The position numbers were made by a program, and so were the translations under genes. Shown here piece after piece: positions 1-10,519 of a DNA stretch of 64,000 nt. The notes below the pieces were generated by a model. The model had not been told where the DNA came from, did no database searches, and was given only the letters and a program-made list of their open reading frames with translations. Source of the DNA: Eupeodes corollae (Eukaryota; Arthropoda; Insecta; Diptera; Syrphidae); the NCBI RefSeq assembly GCF_945859685.1, contig NC_079147.1, positions 262,684,572-262,748,571 of the forward strand, written 5' to 3'. The first letter of the stretch is position 1. Every line of letters starts with the position of its first letter.

Positions 1-250
1 TCTTTCTGCATTATTATCTATATAACAAAATTTATTTGAAGTCGATATTTCTACTGGTTCTTGAGCTATGGACGACGAAAAAAACGGCGCGAACGTACGG
101 ACATACGGACGTACGTACACACGCACGCACAGATATCTTTCTAAAAATCTTTTATTTCGACTCTAGGGACCTTAAAACGTAGAGAAATGTCAACATTTTT
201 AATTCGACAAATAAGACCGTTTACAATAACTTTCTCTGGGTAGTTAAGAA
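1..250 (+). repeat. Dispersed repeat family A, tail part
   Basis: This is the distal part of a repeat found at least eight times in the window. Its recognisable blocks are a 'gagctatggacgacgaaaa' stretch (about 62-81), a CGTACG-rich microsatellite (about 92-130), 'gactctagggacctt' and a degenerate terminal palindrome near 228-250. The head and core are outside the window or lost. I define plus orientation as running from the 'gaggctgggatgcgaccc' end to the 'aacttcctataggaagtt' end. It is non-coding. Confidence 0.8.
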
Positions 251-1003
251 TGTCACCGATAAAGAGTTGGGAAAAATTGGATAAACTTGTAATTGTTGTA
301 ATAAGTTTTTATTTATTTAATCTTTAATTACAAATAGTGTTTTTTGTTCAAAAGATGATACTGACATACGACAATATTGCCAAAACAATTGTGGAAATCT
401 GCGAAGATTTAGATATAAATGATGAAATTCACCATAATTTTCCCTTTCACGATTTATAGGGTGTACACCAAATCTACTGATTCTCGATCTGATAACAGAT
501 CTATAAATATGAACTCGACTTTCAACTATAGTAAGCTATGACGAAACACACTTAACGATGGCAATTTTACAAGTTCCAACTAATCGCTCAGTGAGAATTT
601 CTGCAAATTTCTTTAAAGATACTTTGGAAACTTTGTAATGAATTTTTGTTTAAGATTTATGTTTAACTTCCCATTAGAACTAAGTTTAATGTTTCTATCG
701 AAGCTAACTTATTTCTAATAAGATTTAGAGCCAGAATATTTGAGAAAGCAATGACTATAATATAAACTTCAATTAAATTTTATCTTACACATTATGACGT
801 CATAAAGAAAACAAATTAAGTAACGGGTTTTACGTTTTCCAAAAAAAACTTTATAAAAAAAAATCTGTGACATCTTTCAACTAAAAAACTATATTACATT
901 TAAAATTATTTTAAAGTAAAGAGAATGATGTTTTTGACATGTGGTAACATTTTTAGGAAAATCCAAATAAAGTTTGTTTTTAATAAAAAACTAAAACTAA
1001 AAT
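251..1003. other. AT-rich stretch without a gene
   Basis: I see no coding frame of any length, no RNA gene and no match to the other repeats of the window. It is probably decayed repeat or neutral intergenic DNA. Confidence 0.5.
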
Positions 1004-1500
1004 GAGTCTGGGATGTAACCCAAACTGATAACTTCTCATCCCGTCTGTCGATTTGTCCTGTTTTCGTGTTTTGTTAAAAACAATATTTTGCGTATCTATA
1101 TTTTTGTTAACGAGATGTTTGGTCGTTAACCAATTTTTACCAATTTTAGAAGAATTTGCGTGCTATTTTTGTAGATTTTAATTTTTTTTATAAAAATTAA
1201 TATTGAATTTTTTCTTAAAATTTTACTGAATGTTGGAAACAACATTTTGTATAAGATAAAATTAATTTAAAACCAATATATCAAATATTTGAAAAGATAT
1301 GTTTTTTTCAAGGTTTTTATTTTTTATAAAAATAACTGTCCATTTGATTTTTCTCAAAATTTTACCAGATGTTAAAAACGTTATTCTTCATTGCATAAAA
1401 TTACTTTGGATATAAAATAATTTTTTGTTCGTAAAATTTTCGAGGTGACAATTTTTTTTTTCATTTTTTTTGATTTATAAATTCTAGAAAATGTGATTTT
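1004..1500 (+). repeat. Dispersed repeat family A, head and core
   Basis: It starts with the family head ('ctgggatgtaaccc...', then 'catcccgtctgtcgatttgt') and runs into the A/T-rich core with the 'gtcaaaa/gttaaaaacgttattctt' and 'gaggtgaca' blocks. The tail is not adjacent. A matching tail lies at 3925-4245, so this may be one copy opened by about 2.4 kb of later insertions, including the mariner fragment that follows directly. That pairing is inference. Confidence 0.75.
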
Positions 1501-2010
1501 TTAGCAATTATCGTTTTGGCAACACTGGTTTAAATAGCTGATATAAGATTCGTGTTTTGATTCACTGGTGGCATCATTGAACCGTACTTCTTTCAAGATG
1601 ATGCGAATCGTAACGTAACTTTTTTTTGCAAAAAATGGAAGACCTTGGTTTGCATAACATGTGGTTTTCAACAAGACGGTGCCAATGAACTTATTGAGAG
1701 CCGAGTTCGGTGAACATTTTATTTCACGTTCGAGACCGGTCAATTGGCATCTTAGATCGTGCTACTTAACGCCTTTAGACTATTTTTTGTGGGGCTTTGT
1801 TAAAGCTCATGTCTATACAGACAAGCTAGCTTCAATTGACACATTGGAAGACAACATTGAAGCATTTATTCTGTTACGGATCTATACTATCTTCCCAAAC
1901 TCCAAAAAAAGAAATATTTTGTTGCACCCTGTTTTCGGGAAATCACCTATGGAATTCGAAGTTCGTACTAGTGCGCTTTAGTTGCTCAGTTCACTCAGGA
2001 AACAGTGGGT
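1501..2010 (+). pseudogene. mariner-like transposase fragment
   Basis: Plus-strand frames in this stretch read like the C-terminal half of a Tc1/mariner (IS630-type, DDE_3) transposase. A QQDGA-like block near 1665 would hold the second catalytic aspartate. The 106-codon frame 1661-1981 holds LLRAEFGEHFISR, YLTPLDYFLWGFVKAHVYTD and ASIDTLEDNIEAF. In intact relatives the motif before PLDYFLW begins DLTP. Here it reads YLTP, so the last catalytic residue has been lost. A frameshift separates the QDGA block from the rest, and the sequence after about 1890 no longer resembles the family. There is no start, no N-terminal helix-turn-helix and no visible terminal inverted repeat. It is a dead, truncated copy inserted next to a family A repeat core. 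Confidence 0.75.
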
Positions 2011-2260
2011 ACCAACCGCATGAATCATGTAGCTTCCCACCAAAATTCTGAGTATAGGTCTTTTCATTTTGACCACCAAGCGAGTAGGATCTACTCCTCA
2101 GGTATTTTATCGTGTTACAAAAAAATATGTAATACTTTCTAAACAAGTTAACTTTAGAATAAGTTCTAATAGAATTGTGAAATTCTTTAAATCGTTTAAA
2201 AAAATTTAAAATCTACTGGTCAAAAAAAAAGCAATTATATTTAAGCCGCAAGACGACTTT

Positions 2261-2695
2261 ACTAGCATATCACAACCAAATCGAGACTGTGAACCTCACG
2301 AGGACGCCTCTGTGCAGAACACTGAATTAACGGCCTTTTGACATTTGGACCACGGGCACCTGTCTCGTGGTCATTTTTTTGTTATCAAGTGCAAAAAAAA
2401 ACGAATCATATCAGTAACGGCTTCCTTCCCTGAACGGATCACTGAATGGAAGGCATAGACACCCGAACAAGAAGCTAAAATCTAGCTCAGTCAAGTGAAA
2501 GTCGCGAAATCAATCGGCTGGCTGAGGCTCCGATCGAGCTACGGCTGGCGTGGTGTGGTGAAGTGCGGTGAAAAGGAGGGGGTTGCAATCCCGCCTGGTC
2601 TCACGCAAAGCGTTGAATTGATATAACCCGAAGGTGGATTAGCTGTCAGTTAGACAAAAATTAAAAAACGGGAATAAAAAAAAAAAAAAAAAACC
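2261..2695 (+). other. GC-richer block ending in an A-run, possible retroposed tail
   Basis: About 390 bp with clearly higher GC than its surroundings end in an uninterrupted A-run near 2678-2695. An A-box-like 'tagctcagtcaag' (about 2482) and a weak B-box-like 'ggttgcaatcc' (about 2581) are present, but they are roughly 100 bp apart, too far for a tRNA. The A-tail suggests a retroposed RNA 3' end, for example a LINE 3' UTR or a SINE. I do not recognise the family. Confidence 0.35.
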
Positions 2696-3924
2696 AACAA
2701 ATTTAATCAAATTTGAAACAAATAGAAAAGTATAAAAGTTAAAATAAGAAAAAAAATTAAGAAAAGAGAGTGAGTGCATAATAAGTACAACAATGAAAAA
2801 GTAAGCCTTATAAATTAGTTTAAAAAAATATAATTTTTTTGATTTAAAATTTCCAATTCAAAAAAAAAAAGTTAAAATAATATAAAAGGAAAGTGATTGT
2901 GATAGTTGTGGTTTGGCGGTGAGCTGGAATTAACCACTTGAGATCTTCTCTCGATTGGAACCCATTGGAATCTGTGCACAGGATCCCCGTAAGCGGTAAG
3001 TCTCCGACCAATAAAACAGTTATTTTTCTCTTTTCCACAGGCCAAACTAAAACTATATTTTTGACAGGTTGTCTTTTTATATTATTTACTATTTACAATG
3101 ATTTATTTTGTTATTTAACTTAAACTACTTTTTAAATTAACTAATTTTAATTTGAACTACCTACCTAAAACTACATAATATGCTAAGTCTACTTAAAACA
3201 AAAATTGACCTACGAATCTACCATAAAATATTTACATGCACTCACGTTCATCTATGAGATTATAATGTTCATAAAACAAACAAAATTTTTAATTATTGAA
3301 TAAAATTCATATGTTCTAAATCATAATGTTTTAGATTAAAGAGTATTTGGGTGAGTAAGGAAAATTATGTTGCCAAATTAAGAGTTGTGTAGAGAGTTAA
3401 GGGACAGTTCGAATGAATTTCACCAAGGTACACGAATTGTCAAGGCGTCTGGGAAAGCAGGTAGGGAGGGAAACAGAGACCTTGAGCGACTTCAACACCT
3501 GTCGTCTGGTATATTGGTAAGGTGAAAGAAGATGTCCGTCCGCAGTCATGAAGTTTTTCGTAAACCTTGGCATGAAGAAAATTTTCCTTTGGTGCGACTG
3601 GCTACCTAGGAGCAAGAACCACTCCCCAATCCGACGTCACCCAGCCGTGCGTATGCGAGCATGCCAAGTAAGGCTCTTAGGCCACCAGATTATAACAACC
3701 GTAGCAATTCTTCACATACCGGTCGAAATGTAGGAAAGAGTATGCCAAAATTGGACTTAGCGGATGGACCATTTGATGCGCAGTCAAGGTCAACATTTGC
3801 ATGAAATAATCTTCAAACATTAAATTATTCAAATAAAAATTTCATGAATTTGTTTTTCAATTTTATGTGTTTTTTTTTGAAAAACTTTCTTATAGCTTTT
3901 AAAAAATCACCCTTTTATATAAAA
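2696..3924. other. Intergenic stretch, no recognisable gene
   Basis: Short open frames exist on both strands near 2940-3120 and 3400-3730, with a GC-richer patch at about 3400-3730, but none resembles a family I know. I see no RNA gene. Confidence 0.4.
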
Positions 3925-4245
3925 TTTAATTCAAGTCTCTAGCGCTATTGGTTCGTAAGATATTTATTGTTAACCAACTTTCCACCTTTTTTATAATTGT
4001 AAGGTTTTGCCACCCTCTTTATTTGTTCGGGAGTTCTTTCTGCAACTTTATGCTTTGTTGTCTGTATAACAAAATGTGCTTGAAGTCGATATCTCTACTG
4101 GTTCTTGAGCTATGGACGACGAACAAAATTTCCCGAACGTATGGACGTACGTACACACACACGCACAGACTTCTTTCTAAAAATCTTTTATTTAGACTCT
4201 AGGGACCTTGAAACGTCGAGAAATATCAAAATGTTCAATTCTACA
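3925..4245 (+). repeat. Dispersed repeat family A, tail part
   Basis: It carries the family tail blocks in order: 'gtctctagcgctattggttcg', 'ttctgcaactttatgc', 'gaagtcgatatctctactgg', 'gagctatggacgacgaa', a CGTACGTACACAC microsatellite, and 'gactctagggaccttgaaa'. It ends shortly after 'caattctacaaattgg' without the terminal palindrome. It may belong with the head at 1004-1500. Confidence 0.8.
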
Positions 4246-6530
4246 AATTGGATTTTTTTACTAAAATATCTTCAAAAACTTTTACTTAAAATTACAATTT
4301 ATCTCATCTTATCGAAACATTGTTGTTAACATTTGATAACATTAAAAAAATCCAATTGACTTAGTTTTATTCATATATTGAAGATCGAGTAACAAAATGA
4401 TTGCACATTTTTAAGAGCATACTTGGAAACCACTTAAAGATTTTTTTTAAGAAAAAAAAATGAAATTATGAAAATAGATGGTTATTTTTTGCTAAAAATG
4501 TATTTTTTTATTTATTGGATTGAAATTAATTTTCCTGAACAACTGATTTTTTTATGTCCAAAAGCGAATTTTAATAATTAGTGTTGCAGTTTTAGAAAAT
4601 TTCAATGACATATTTCTGTCAGTACTAATTTGTCAGTGGATATTAGATCAGCAATTTTTTTTAATGACTGACATTTTTAATAAGCGTTATAACCGACCTG
4701 GCAAAATATTCCAACGATTTGTTTAAAGCTTGAAAAGACTTGTATATTTCAAAGCCTGACCTCATAGAGAAATTATAAGATCAGATTCAAATTCAGTGCA
4801 ACAAACTCTTAAAAAAGTATTCTTTGGTTTTTGTTTAAGGAAAAAAGCTTACCTTGTTAGTTAGTACATAACATTTAAGCTAATTTCAACAGCATTAAAA
4901 TATTTTCATTTTTTTTAATTATAAAAACAAACATCTTCACTTCCTTAACAATACTTAGTTTTTAAACAACTGTTAATCTTATTTTAGTTCCACCTAAACC
5001 TAATTTCGAATGAAAACTTTCAACTGGTAGTAAAATAGGTTGATACAAGTACCTGGATACCCTGCTTGTTACTACTTCTTTATCTTAACAAGTCTTTTAA
5101 AAATAATAAACTTAAAATTAATTTCTAAAAGTCTAAATTCTAAAATTGATGTCATGAACATCATTCGTGCAATAATGTGGGTTGCTCGCTATATTTTATA
5201 TTTCATTACCAGAGCAGAGACTTATTCTACTTAATTCTTCATCATCATCATAATTATTAATTTGATGAAAAACCTTTTATTTGTGCGTCAACATGATTAA
5301 ATTATTATTATTATCGCTGCAAAAGATAATTAGAACAAAAAATAAATTATCCATCACTTCACTGTGTGTGTATGTCTGTTTTTTTTTTTTTTATTATTTA
5401 TTCAATTTTAAATGAAATTGCGAAATTTAGTTAACTATAGCGTATCCGTATCTCCTCAACTGCGAACATCACAATTTTCAAAAACTACGTACAGCTACAG
5501 CTGCTGCCGCTGTCCGATTTTTCATTTTAATTAAATAGCAAACCCCTCATCAAAATGAGGGATGGGGGGGGGGGGGTGAGAAAGGAAAAGACAATATCCG
5601 TTAATTATTATTATTTTGAGTGAGTGTAGTGTAAGGACATTTTGCAATGTCATATTATTTGTCCGACCCTATTGCAATGACATTATTTCACACCACATAA
5701 GACAACTCATATTTTTTATTACTTTTTAAAAAAAATAAAAGATTCAAGAAAATTAATTAAAGCATCGTTCTTGAAGCTAAGAATAAAAAATTTTACTAAA
5801 AAACTTAACTAAATTGAATAAAGAAAGGATATGTACGAGCAAGGAAACAACATGCATAGAAATAGAAACTAAGAGCTATTACTTAAAGAACAGGCGTTAA
5901 TAATTTCCATTTTTCTCAACATGACATCCTAATTCCATGCACCAAGCTATGCCATTTAGCATTCATATAAATTTTAAGGTCTTAGATGGATGAGAGTGGT
6001 TATGACGGCTGCCATGCTCAGCCCATACATAATGCATCCTCCCCATGTTTAACCATCTAACCTAGATGATGAAGCCCCGCTTCGTTCTTAGCTAACGATG
6101 ATAATGATGATGTTGATGATCCTCATCATTATCATCAATTTGATGAAGAAAAAGTGGATGGATAACAGCAGTGCTTGCTGTGCTGCTAATGGCACCAATG
6201 GGTAACACTATTATTATGATGGGGTGAATTTGACCAACATGGTTCTTGGCAAAAAGTTTAAAAAATACGATTTTAGTTCTTCTTCATTAATTGGAATTTT
6301 TATTCGTTTAAATATTTTAAAAGTGGTTTTAACCAGTTTCATTGTGCAAAAGAAATTGATTTATTTTATGTTTACAATTAATTTTTTCAATAGTCAGTAA
6401 AATTTAATTTGAACGACCATTTTAGATTGTGTAAAATTATTTGTTAAAATAGTTTTTTTGCAATCAATAAAATAATTTAAAATTTGACAGCCAAACCGAC
6501 ACACAAACCGAAAAACAAATAAATAATGTT
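4246..6530. other. Intergenic stretch, simple repeats only
   Basis: No supported gene. There is a T-run near 5381, a run of 13 or so G near 5565-5577, TCATCATCAT near 5238, and an inverted GATGATAATGATGATG / CATCATTATCATC pair near 6096-6145 that could form a hairpin. The last may be chance between two microsatellites. Confidence 0.5.
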
Positions 6531-6974
6531 TTAACTTCCCATAGGAAGTTATTGTAATGTTCCGATTTGTCAAATTAAAAATTTTGACATGTCTCGATGT
6601 TTCAAGGTCCCTAGAGTCGAAATGCATTCTTTTTATAGTGATATCTGTGTGTGCGTGTGCGTCCGTTCGTACGTCCGAACGTTAGCGAGGTTTTTCGTCG
6701 TCCATAGCTCAAGAATCAGTAGAGATATCGACTTCAAATAAATTTTTGGAACATTTGGATTAACCCTAAATATCTCACGAACCAATGACGCTAGAGACTT
6801 GAATTAAATTTTATATAATATTATATTGTAACGCGGTACAAATAAAATATATTTTTGGAATAAATTACAATTAACGGTATTTTTTATAAATAAAAAAAAA
6901 ACATGATTTTAGCTCCAAAACAATTTTGTGCAACGAAGATTAACGTTTTGAACAAAAATCAAAAAAAAATCAAA

Positions 6975-7250
6975 TGGGGTGGCGCAACAGTCCGTTGTGA
7001 ACCAGGGCCTAGTGACTTACAACTCTCAACCATTCCTGTGTGCGAGTACTGTTGTCAGGAATGGAAGGGACCTACAATTTAAGGCCGAATCCGAACGGCT
7101 AGTTTGAGCACTTTTTCATGACAAGAATTACTCTTGAAGGATTTGTCAATTCCTCGCAAGAGGCAGTACCCGCGAAAATTATTTTTTATAAATTAAGGTG
7201 ACACAGGCAGGGATTGAACCCAAGACCCCCTGGATGACAGTCCAACGCAC
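6975..7250 (-). mobile_element. tRNA-derived SINE copy a, body
   Basis: On the minus strand this is the SINE from just inside the tRNA-like head to its 3' end. It holds a good B box (gggttcaatccc, plus-strand 'gggattgaaccc' at 7210-7221), then the non-tRNA body (blocks 'gaattgacaaatcc', 'ggattcgg', 'aggcccttggtt'-like) and ends '...actgttgcgccaccc'. The A-box head is at 9554-9590, beyond the inserted LINE. The body is shared with copies b, c and d. Total SINE length without the LINE is about 310 bp. Confidence 0.8.
7236..7250 (-). repeat. Target-site duplication of LINE copy a, 3' side
   Basis: The 15 bases read gtgcgttggactgtc on the minus strand. They are identical to 9554-9568 and directly abut the poly-A end of the LINE, so together they define the insertion. 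Confidence 0.92.
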
Positions 7251-9553
7251 TTTTTTTTTTTTTTTTCAAATTCATTTATTTATTCAATCTTAAACCTATC
7301 TTACAGCTAGACAAAAATTCATAAAACTAGCCTAATTATCCATAACTTACAACTAACTTAATGGTGCCATACGGACACTCTAAGCTAAACTATAACACTA
7401 ATTACTAATGCCTTTCGGCCTTAAGATCTATATTACTTCAATTTAAATTTTATTTGTTTTGTTTTTATTAGAAAATTTTGAAGAAACTAATATCAATAAC
7501 CTTTTTTATTTATTTTTACTTACAAACTACTTAAAATAAGGTCCTTAAATAAAACTTAAAAACTAACTTAAACTACCTATTCTACCTATAAACTACTTAA
7601 AACTAGAACAACCACAGCAGCAAATCTAACTATCTAACATTTTTGTTTTTCATATTTCGTTGTCTTTTTTTTTTATTTTTATTTATTTTTTTTTTAATGT
7701 TTTGTAATGTTTTTTATAATTTTTTTTTTTTTTTTTTGTTTGCTTTTTTTTTTTATTTTTTTTTTCGTGCCACCATGCCTATTCTACTTAAAACTAAACC
7801 CTAAAACTATAAAACAAGTATGTAAGCCGGCCAAGGCTTAAAACCCCATCCCGACTACCCAATATCAAGTGCCGATTGAAGCCACCAAAACTGGTTCTCC
7901 TGCTTCACCCTATCAGTTCGGTCCCGTTCGGACACAGCCCTACTGAACCGAAGGAGCTCTGCTCTGCCTTGTGCCATGACGTCCCGATTGTACAGGAGTC
8001 GCCTATCCACGGTTCTTCGTCTGACGTGGTAGATTAACGGAACTGCCAATCTATCCTGTATCAGACCGCATCTATCTAAAAAGAGGAATGCCTCTGGGGG
8101 AATGAAGCCGCTCAAGCGTGCACTCTCAAAATACTCGTCGTTCGGATAGAACGCCCCGAAAATTAAATTGTTGTTCGAAGACATAGCTCTTGCAATGTGA
8201 CCTCGAACGAGTTTTATCACGAAATTGTCAATTCTGTTGATTCGAGCCCCGTTGTACAGGACCTCGTTGGAATAATAATGCACATAAGAAGATTCGGCTG
8301 CTCGATATAAGCCGGTACAGCGTCGTAAACACTGCCGCTCGAACACCCGAAACTTCTCCATCTGGGAAGGGGCAACGTTGAACCATACAGGACAACCATA
8401 AACTATCATTGGCCGTTTGAGGGCCATGTAGCAAATTACCTTCACTCTGGGGTCAAGCCGACTGCTAAAAAACAGCCGTTTCGTCAGAGCGGAGGCTCCT
8501 ATAGCCCTGGTCAGAGCAGCATTTATATGTCCGTCGAAATATAAATACTGATCTAACCAGATACCGAGGTACTTCACGACACTTTTGCTCGCTAATGTCT
8601 GTCCGTGAAGATCAACGATAACCATCTTGCGCCAATTCTTGCACGTATTTCTCGTGGCCCTAGCCAACGGAGTCCGGAACAGAATTGTCTCCGATTTCTG
8701 GACATTTATTTTCAGTTTCCAGTCGTCGCAATATCGCTGAGTCTTGGCGAAATCACGCTGCAAGAGAATTCTTATAACCTCAACCTTTTGGGTCGTTCTG
8801 TATGCAATAAGATCGTCGGCGTAAGCAATTGCCTTTGTAAGACTACCTATCAGATCGCTGGTGTAAATGTTGAAGAGAATCGGCGAATTCACCGCTCCCT
8901 GTTGAAGAGCATTTTTAATTGAGAATGTTGTGGTAGAAGTTACATTGCCACTATTGACAACAAACTTTCTACCGTTAAGCATATCATAAAGTATATACAA
9001 CAATGGCTTGCTAATGCCAAACCTGCTCAATTTTAGGTGAAGACCCTCTAACCATACGGTGTCAAAGGCCTTTTCCAAATCAACCAGGACAGCACCTGTG
9101 CATTGTTGTTTTGATTTATTCCATTGGATATCAGAAACGAGTTTAGACGCAGCATGAATTGTGTCATGACCCGCCTTGAACCCGAACTGTTTATCCGGAA
9201 TTATTTTGTTGTCCGCAGCCCACTTAGTCAGAGCCCTATTAATGATCTTTTCGAAAACTTTGCTGATGCTCGGAAGAAGACTTATCGACCGAAGATTTGA
9301 CGGGTTGGAGTTGTCCTTTCCCTTTTTCGGGAGAGGATGAACCACAGCGGTCTTCCAATGCACTGGATAATATGCATTATTCAGTGCATTGTTGAAGAGT
9401 GTGGTGTAAATGTCAATTGCTTCCGTCGGTAAATGTCTCAGTACAACGTTGGATATACCATCGACACCTGCTGACTTTTTGTTTTTTATTGAGTTGAAGA
9501 TGAGCTGAAGCTCAACCTTCGTCACTAACAAGGGACTTGGTCCCATTTTCTCG
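7251..9553 (-). mobile_element. Jockey-clade non-LTR retrotransposon, copy a (5'-truncated)
   Basis: A 2.3-kb 5'-truncated LINE. On the minus strand it starts within ORF2 just ahead of the RT, continues to the ORF2 stop at 7855, then has a 3' UTR of about 585 bp and a poly-A tail (T-run 7251-7266). A perfect 15-bp duplication flanks it (7236-7250, 9554-9568). Copies b, c and d are the same family by protein and DNA. The target is the tRNA-like head of a SINE, at the same nucleotide as in b and c. The RT frame is undamaged over 563 codons, so the insertion is probably young. Confidence 0.93.
7855..9546 (-). CDS. ORF2 C-terminal two-thirds: reverse transcriptase of jockey-clade LINE copy a
   Basis: This 563-codon open frame encodes the reverse transcriptase and C-terminal region of a LINE ORF2, the enzyme that copies element RNA at the nicked target. 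Visible RT motifs are KKSAGVDGISN (about residues 23-33), LVDLEKAFDTVW with the first catalytic Asp (154-165), QQGAVNSPILFNIYTSDL (215-232) and AYADDLIAY with the catalytic Asp pair (241-249). The C-terminal 250 residues hold the usual thumb and tail; I see no RNase H domain. The annotated methionine is not the true start. It arises at the truncation point, where the full-length copy d reads through in frame, and the endonuclease domain is missing. The frame has no stop or shift, unlike copies b and c. Whether it is translated is unknown, since the promoter-bearing 5' end is absent. Confidence 0.93.
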   Translation of the reverse strand: MGPSPLLVTKVELQLIFNSIKNKKSAGVDGISNVVLRHLPTEAIDIYTTLFNNALNNAYYPVHWKTAVVHPLPKKGKDNSNPSNLRSISLLPSISKVFEKIINRALTKWAADNKIIPDKQFGFKAGHDTIHAASKLVSDIQWNKSKQQCTGAVLVDLEKAFDTVWLEGLHLKLSRFGISKPLLYILYDMLNGRKFVVNSGNVTSTTTFSIKNALQQGAVNSPILFNIYTSDLIGSLTKAIAYADDLIAYRTTQKVEVIRILLQRDFAKTQRYCDDWKLKINVQKSETILFRTPLARATRNTCKNWRKMVIVDLHGQTLASKSVVKYLGIWLDQYLYFDGHINAALTRAIGASALTKRLFFSSRLDPRVKVICYMALKRPMIVYGCPVWFNVAPSQMEKFRVFERQCLRRCTGLYRAAESSYVHYYSNEVLYNGARINRIDNFVIKLVRGHIARAMSSNNNLIFGAFYPNDEYFESARLSGFIPPEAFLFLDRCGLIQDRLAVPLIYHVRRRTVDRRLLYNRDVMAQGRAELLRFSRAVSERDRTDRVKQENQFWWLQSALDIG

Positions 9554-9590
9554 GACAGTCCAACGCACTAACCATCATGCTACGGGTACT
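9554..9590 (-). mobile_element. tRNA-derived SINE copy a, tRNA-like head
   Basis: On the minus strand it reads agtacccgtagcatgatgg followed by ttagtgcgttggactgtc. The TAGCATGATGG stretch fits a pol III A box and the D-arm. The last 15 bases are the 5' copy of the LINE target-site duplication (9554-9568). With the body at 6975-7250 it makes one SINE. GTC sits where the anticodon would be, and the head resembles a tRNA-Asp, though that assignment is by eye. Confidence 0.8.
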
Positions 9591-10519
9591 ACAACATGTG
9601 GTCAAATTTTTAGAAAAATTGAATTCTCAATTTTTTTATACAGAATAAAAACCTAAAAAAAACATTACTTAAAGTTGGTAAAAATTGAATTTCGACTGAA
9701 ATATCTTTTTAAAAATTTGAAATTATGGCTTGAAATTAATTTAATCTTATAAGAACTAACATTCAGACAAAATTTTAGAAAGTTGAATTGACAGTTTTCT
9801 TAAATAAAATTAAAAACCTAAAAAAACAACAATAGGTGGTAAAATTCATTTTCGACTTAAAAATCTTTTCAAAACTTTGAAATATTGGCTTCAAACATGT
9901 TTTTTCTTTTAAGAAATGTTGAATTAAACATTCAATAAAATTTTGAGAAAAATCGAATCGACAGTTTTTTAACGAAAAATTAAAAAATAAAAAAAGCAAT
10001 ACTAAAAGTTCGTAAAAAATAATTTTTGTCTAAAATATCTTTTTAAAAATTTGAGATGCAGTCTTCAAATTATTTTATTTTAATAAACACGAATTGTTTT
10101 CAATATGCGATAAATCGAATTGACAGTTGTTTTAAATAAAAACCTAAAAACTTGGTAAAAATTTACTTTCGACTCAAATATCTTTTCAAAACTTAAAAAT
10201 ATTAGCTTCAAACTTATGAAATCAGAATCACAGAAAACATTGTTTTCGACATTCTTTATAAAAATTCAAAACTCAGTTTTTTCAAAAGAAAATTAAAATC
10301 TATAAAAAGTAGCACGCAAATGCTTCTTAAATTGGGTAGCGACTAAAAATCTCGTTAACAAAAATAGATTTTTAAATCAATATATTTAAATTTTTTTAGA
10401 ATAATTTAAATAATAACTTCTTTAACAAAACACGAAAACCTACAAAACTTTTGATCAAAAAAAAATCTACAGACGCTATGTTAAGTTATCAGTGTGGGTC
10501 GCATCCCAGCCTCTTTTTT

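Larger units (their letters stand above)
6531..10519 (-). repeat. Dispersed repeat family A, near-complete copy split by SINE and LINE
   Basis: Read on the minus strand, the copy begins at 10519 with the 'gaggctgggatgcgaccc' head and 'gataactt' block. It runs through several core units (about 10300-9600), is interrupted at 9590-6975 by a SINE that itself holds a LINE, and resumes with the last core unit ('caaaattgttttgg', about 6910). The tail follows ('gcgtcattggttcgtgag', CGTACG patch, 'gactctagggacctt') and the copy ends in the palindrome 'aacttcccataggaagtt' at 6533-6550. Without the insertion it would be about 1.35 kb. Confidence 0.8.

Noticed and set aside
5565..5577. G-run as a functional G-quadruplex
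   Set aside because: It is a single homopolymer run without a repeated G-tract pattern or nearby gene. It is treated as simple sequence.
8605..8922. A 105-codon plus-strand open frame
   Set aside because: It is antisense to the RT of LINE copy a and has no features of its own.
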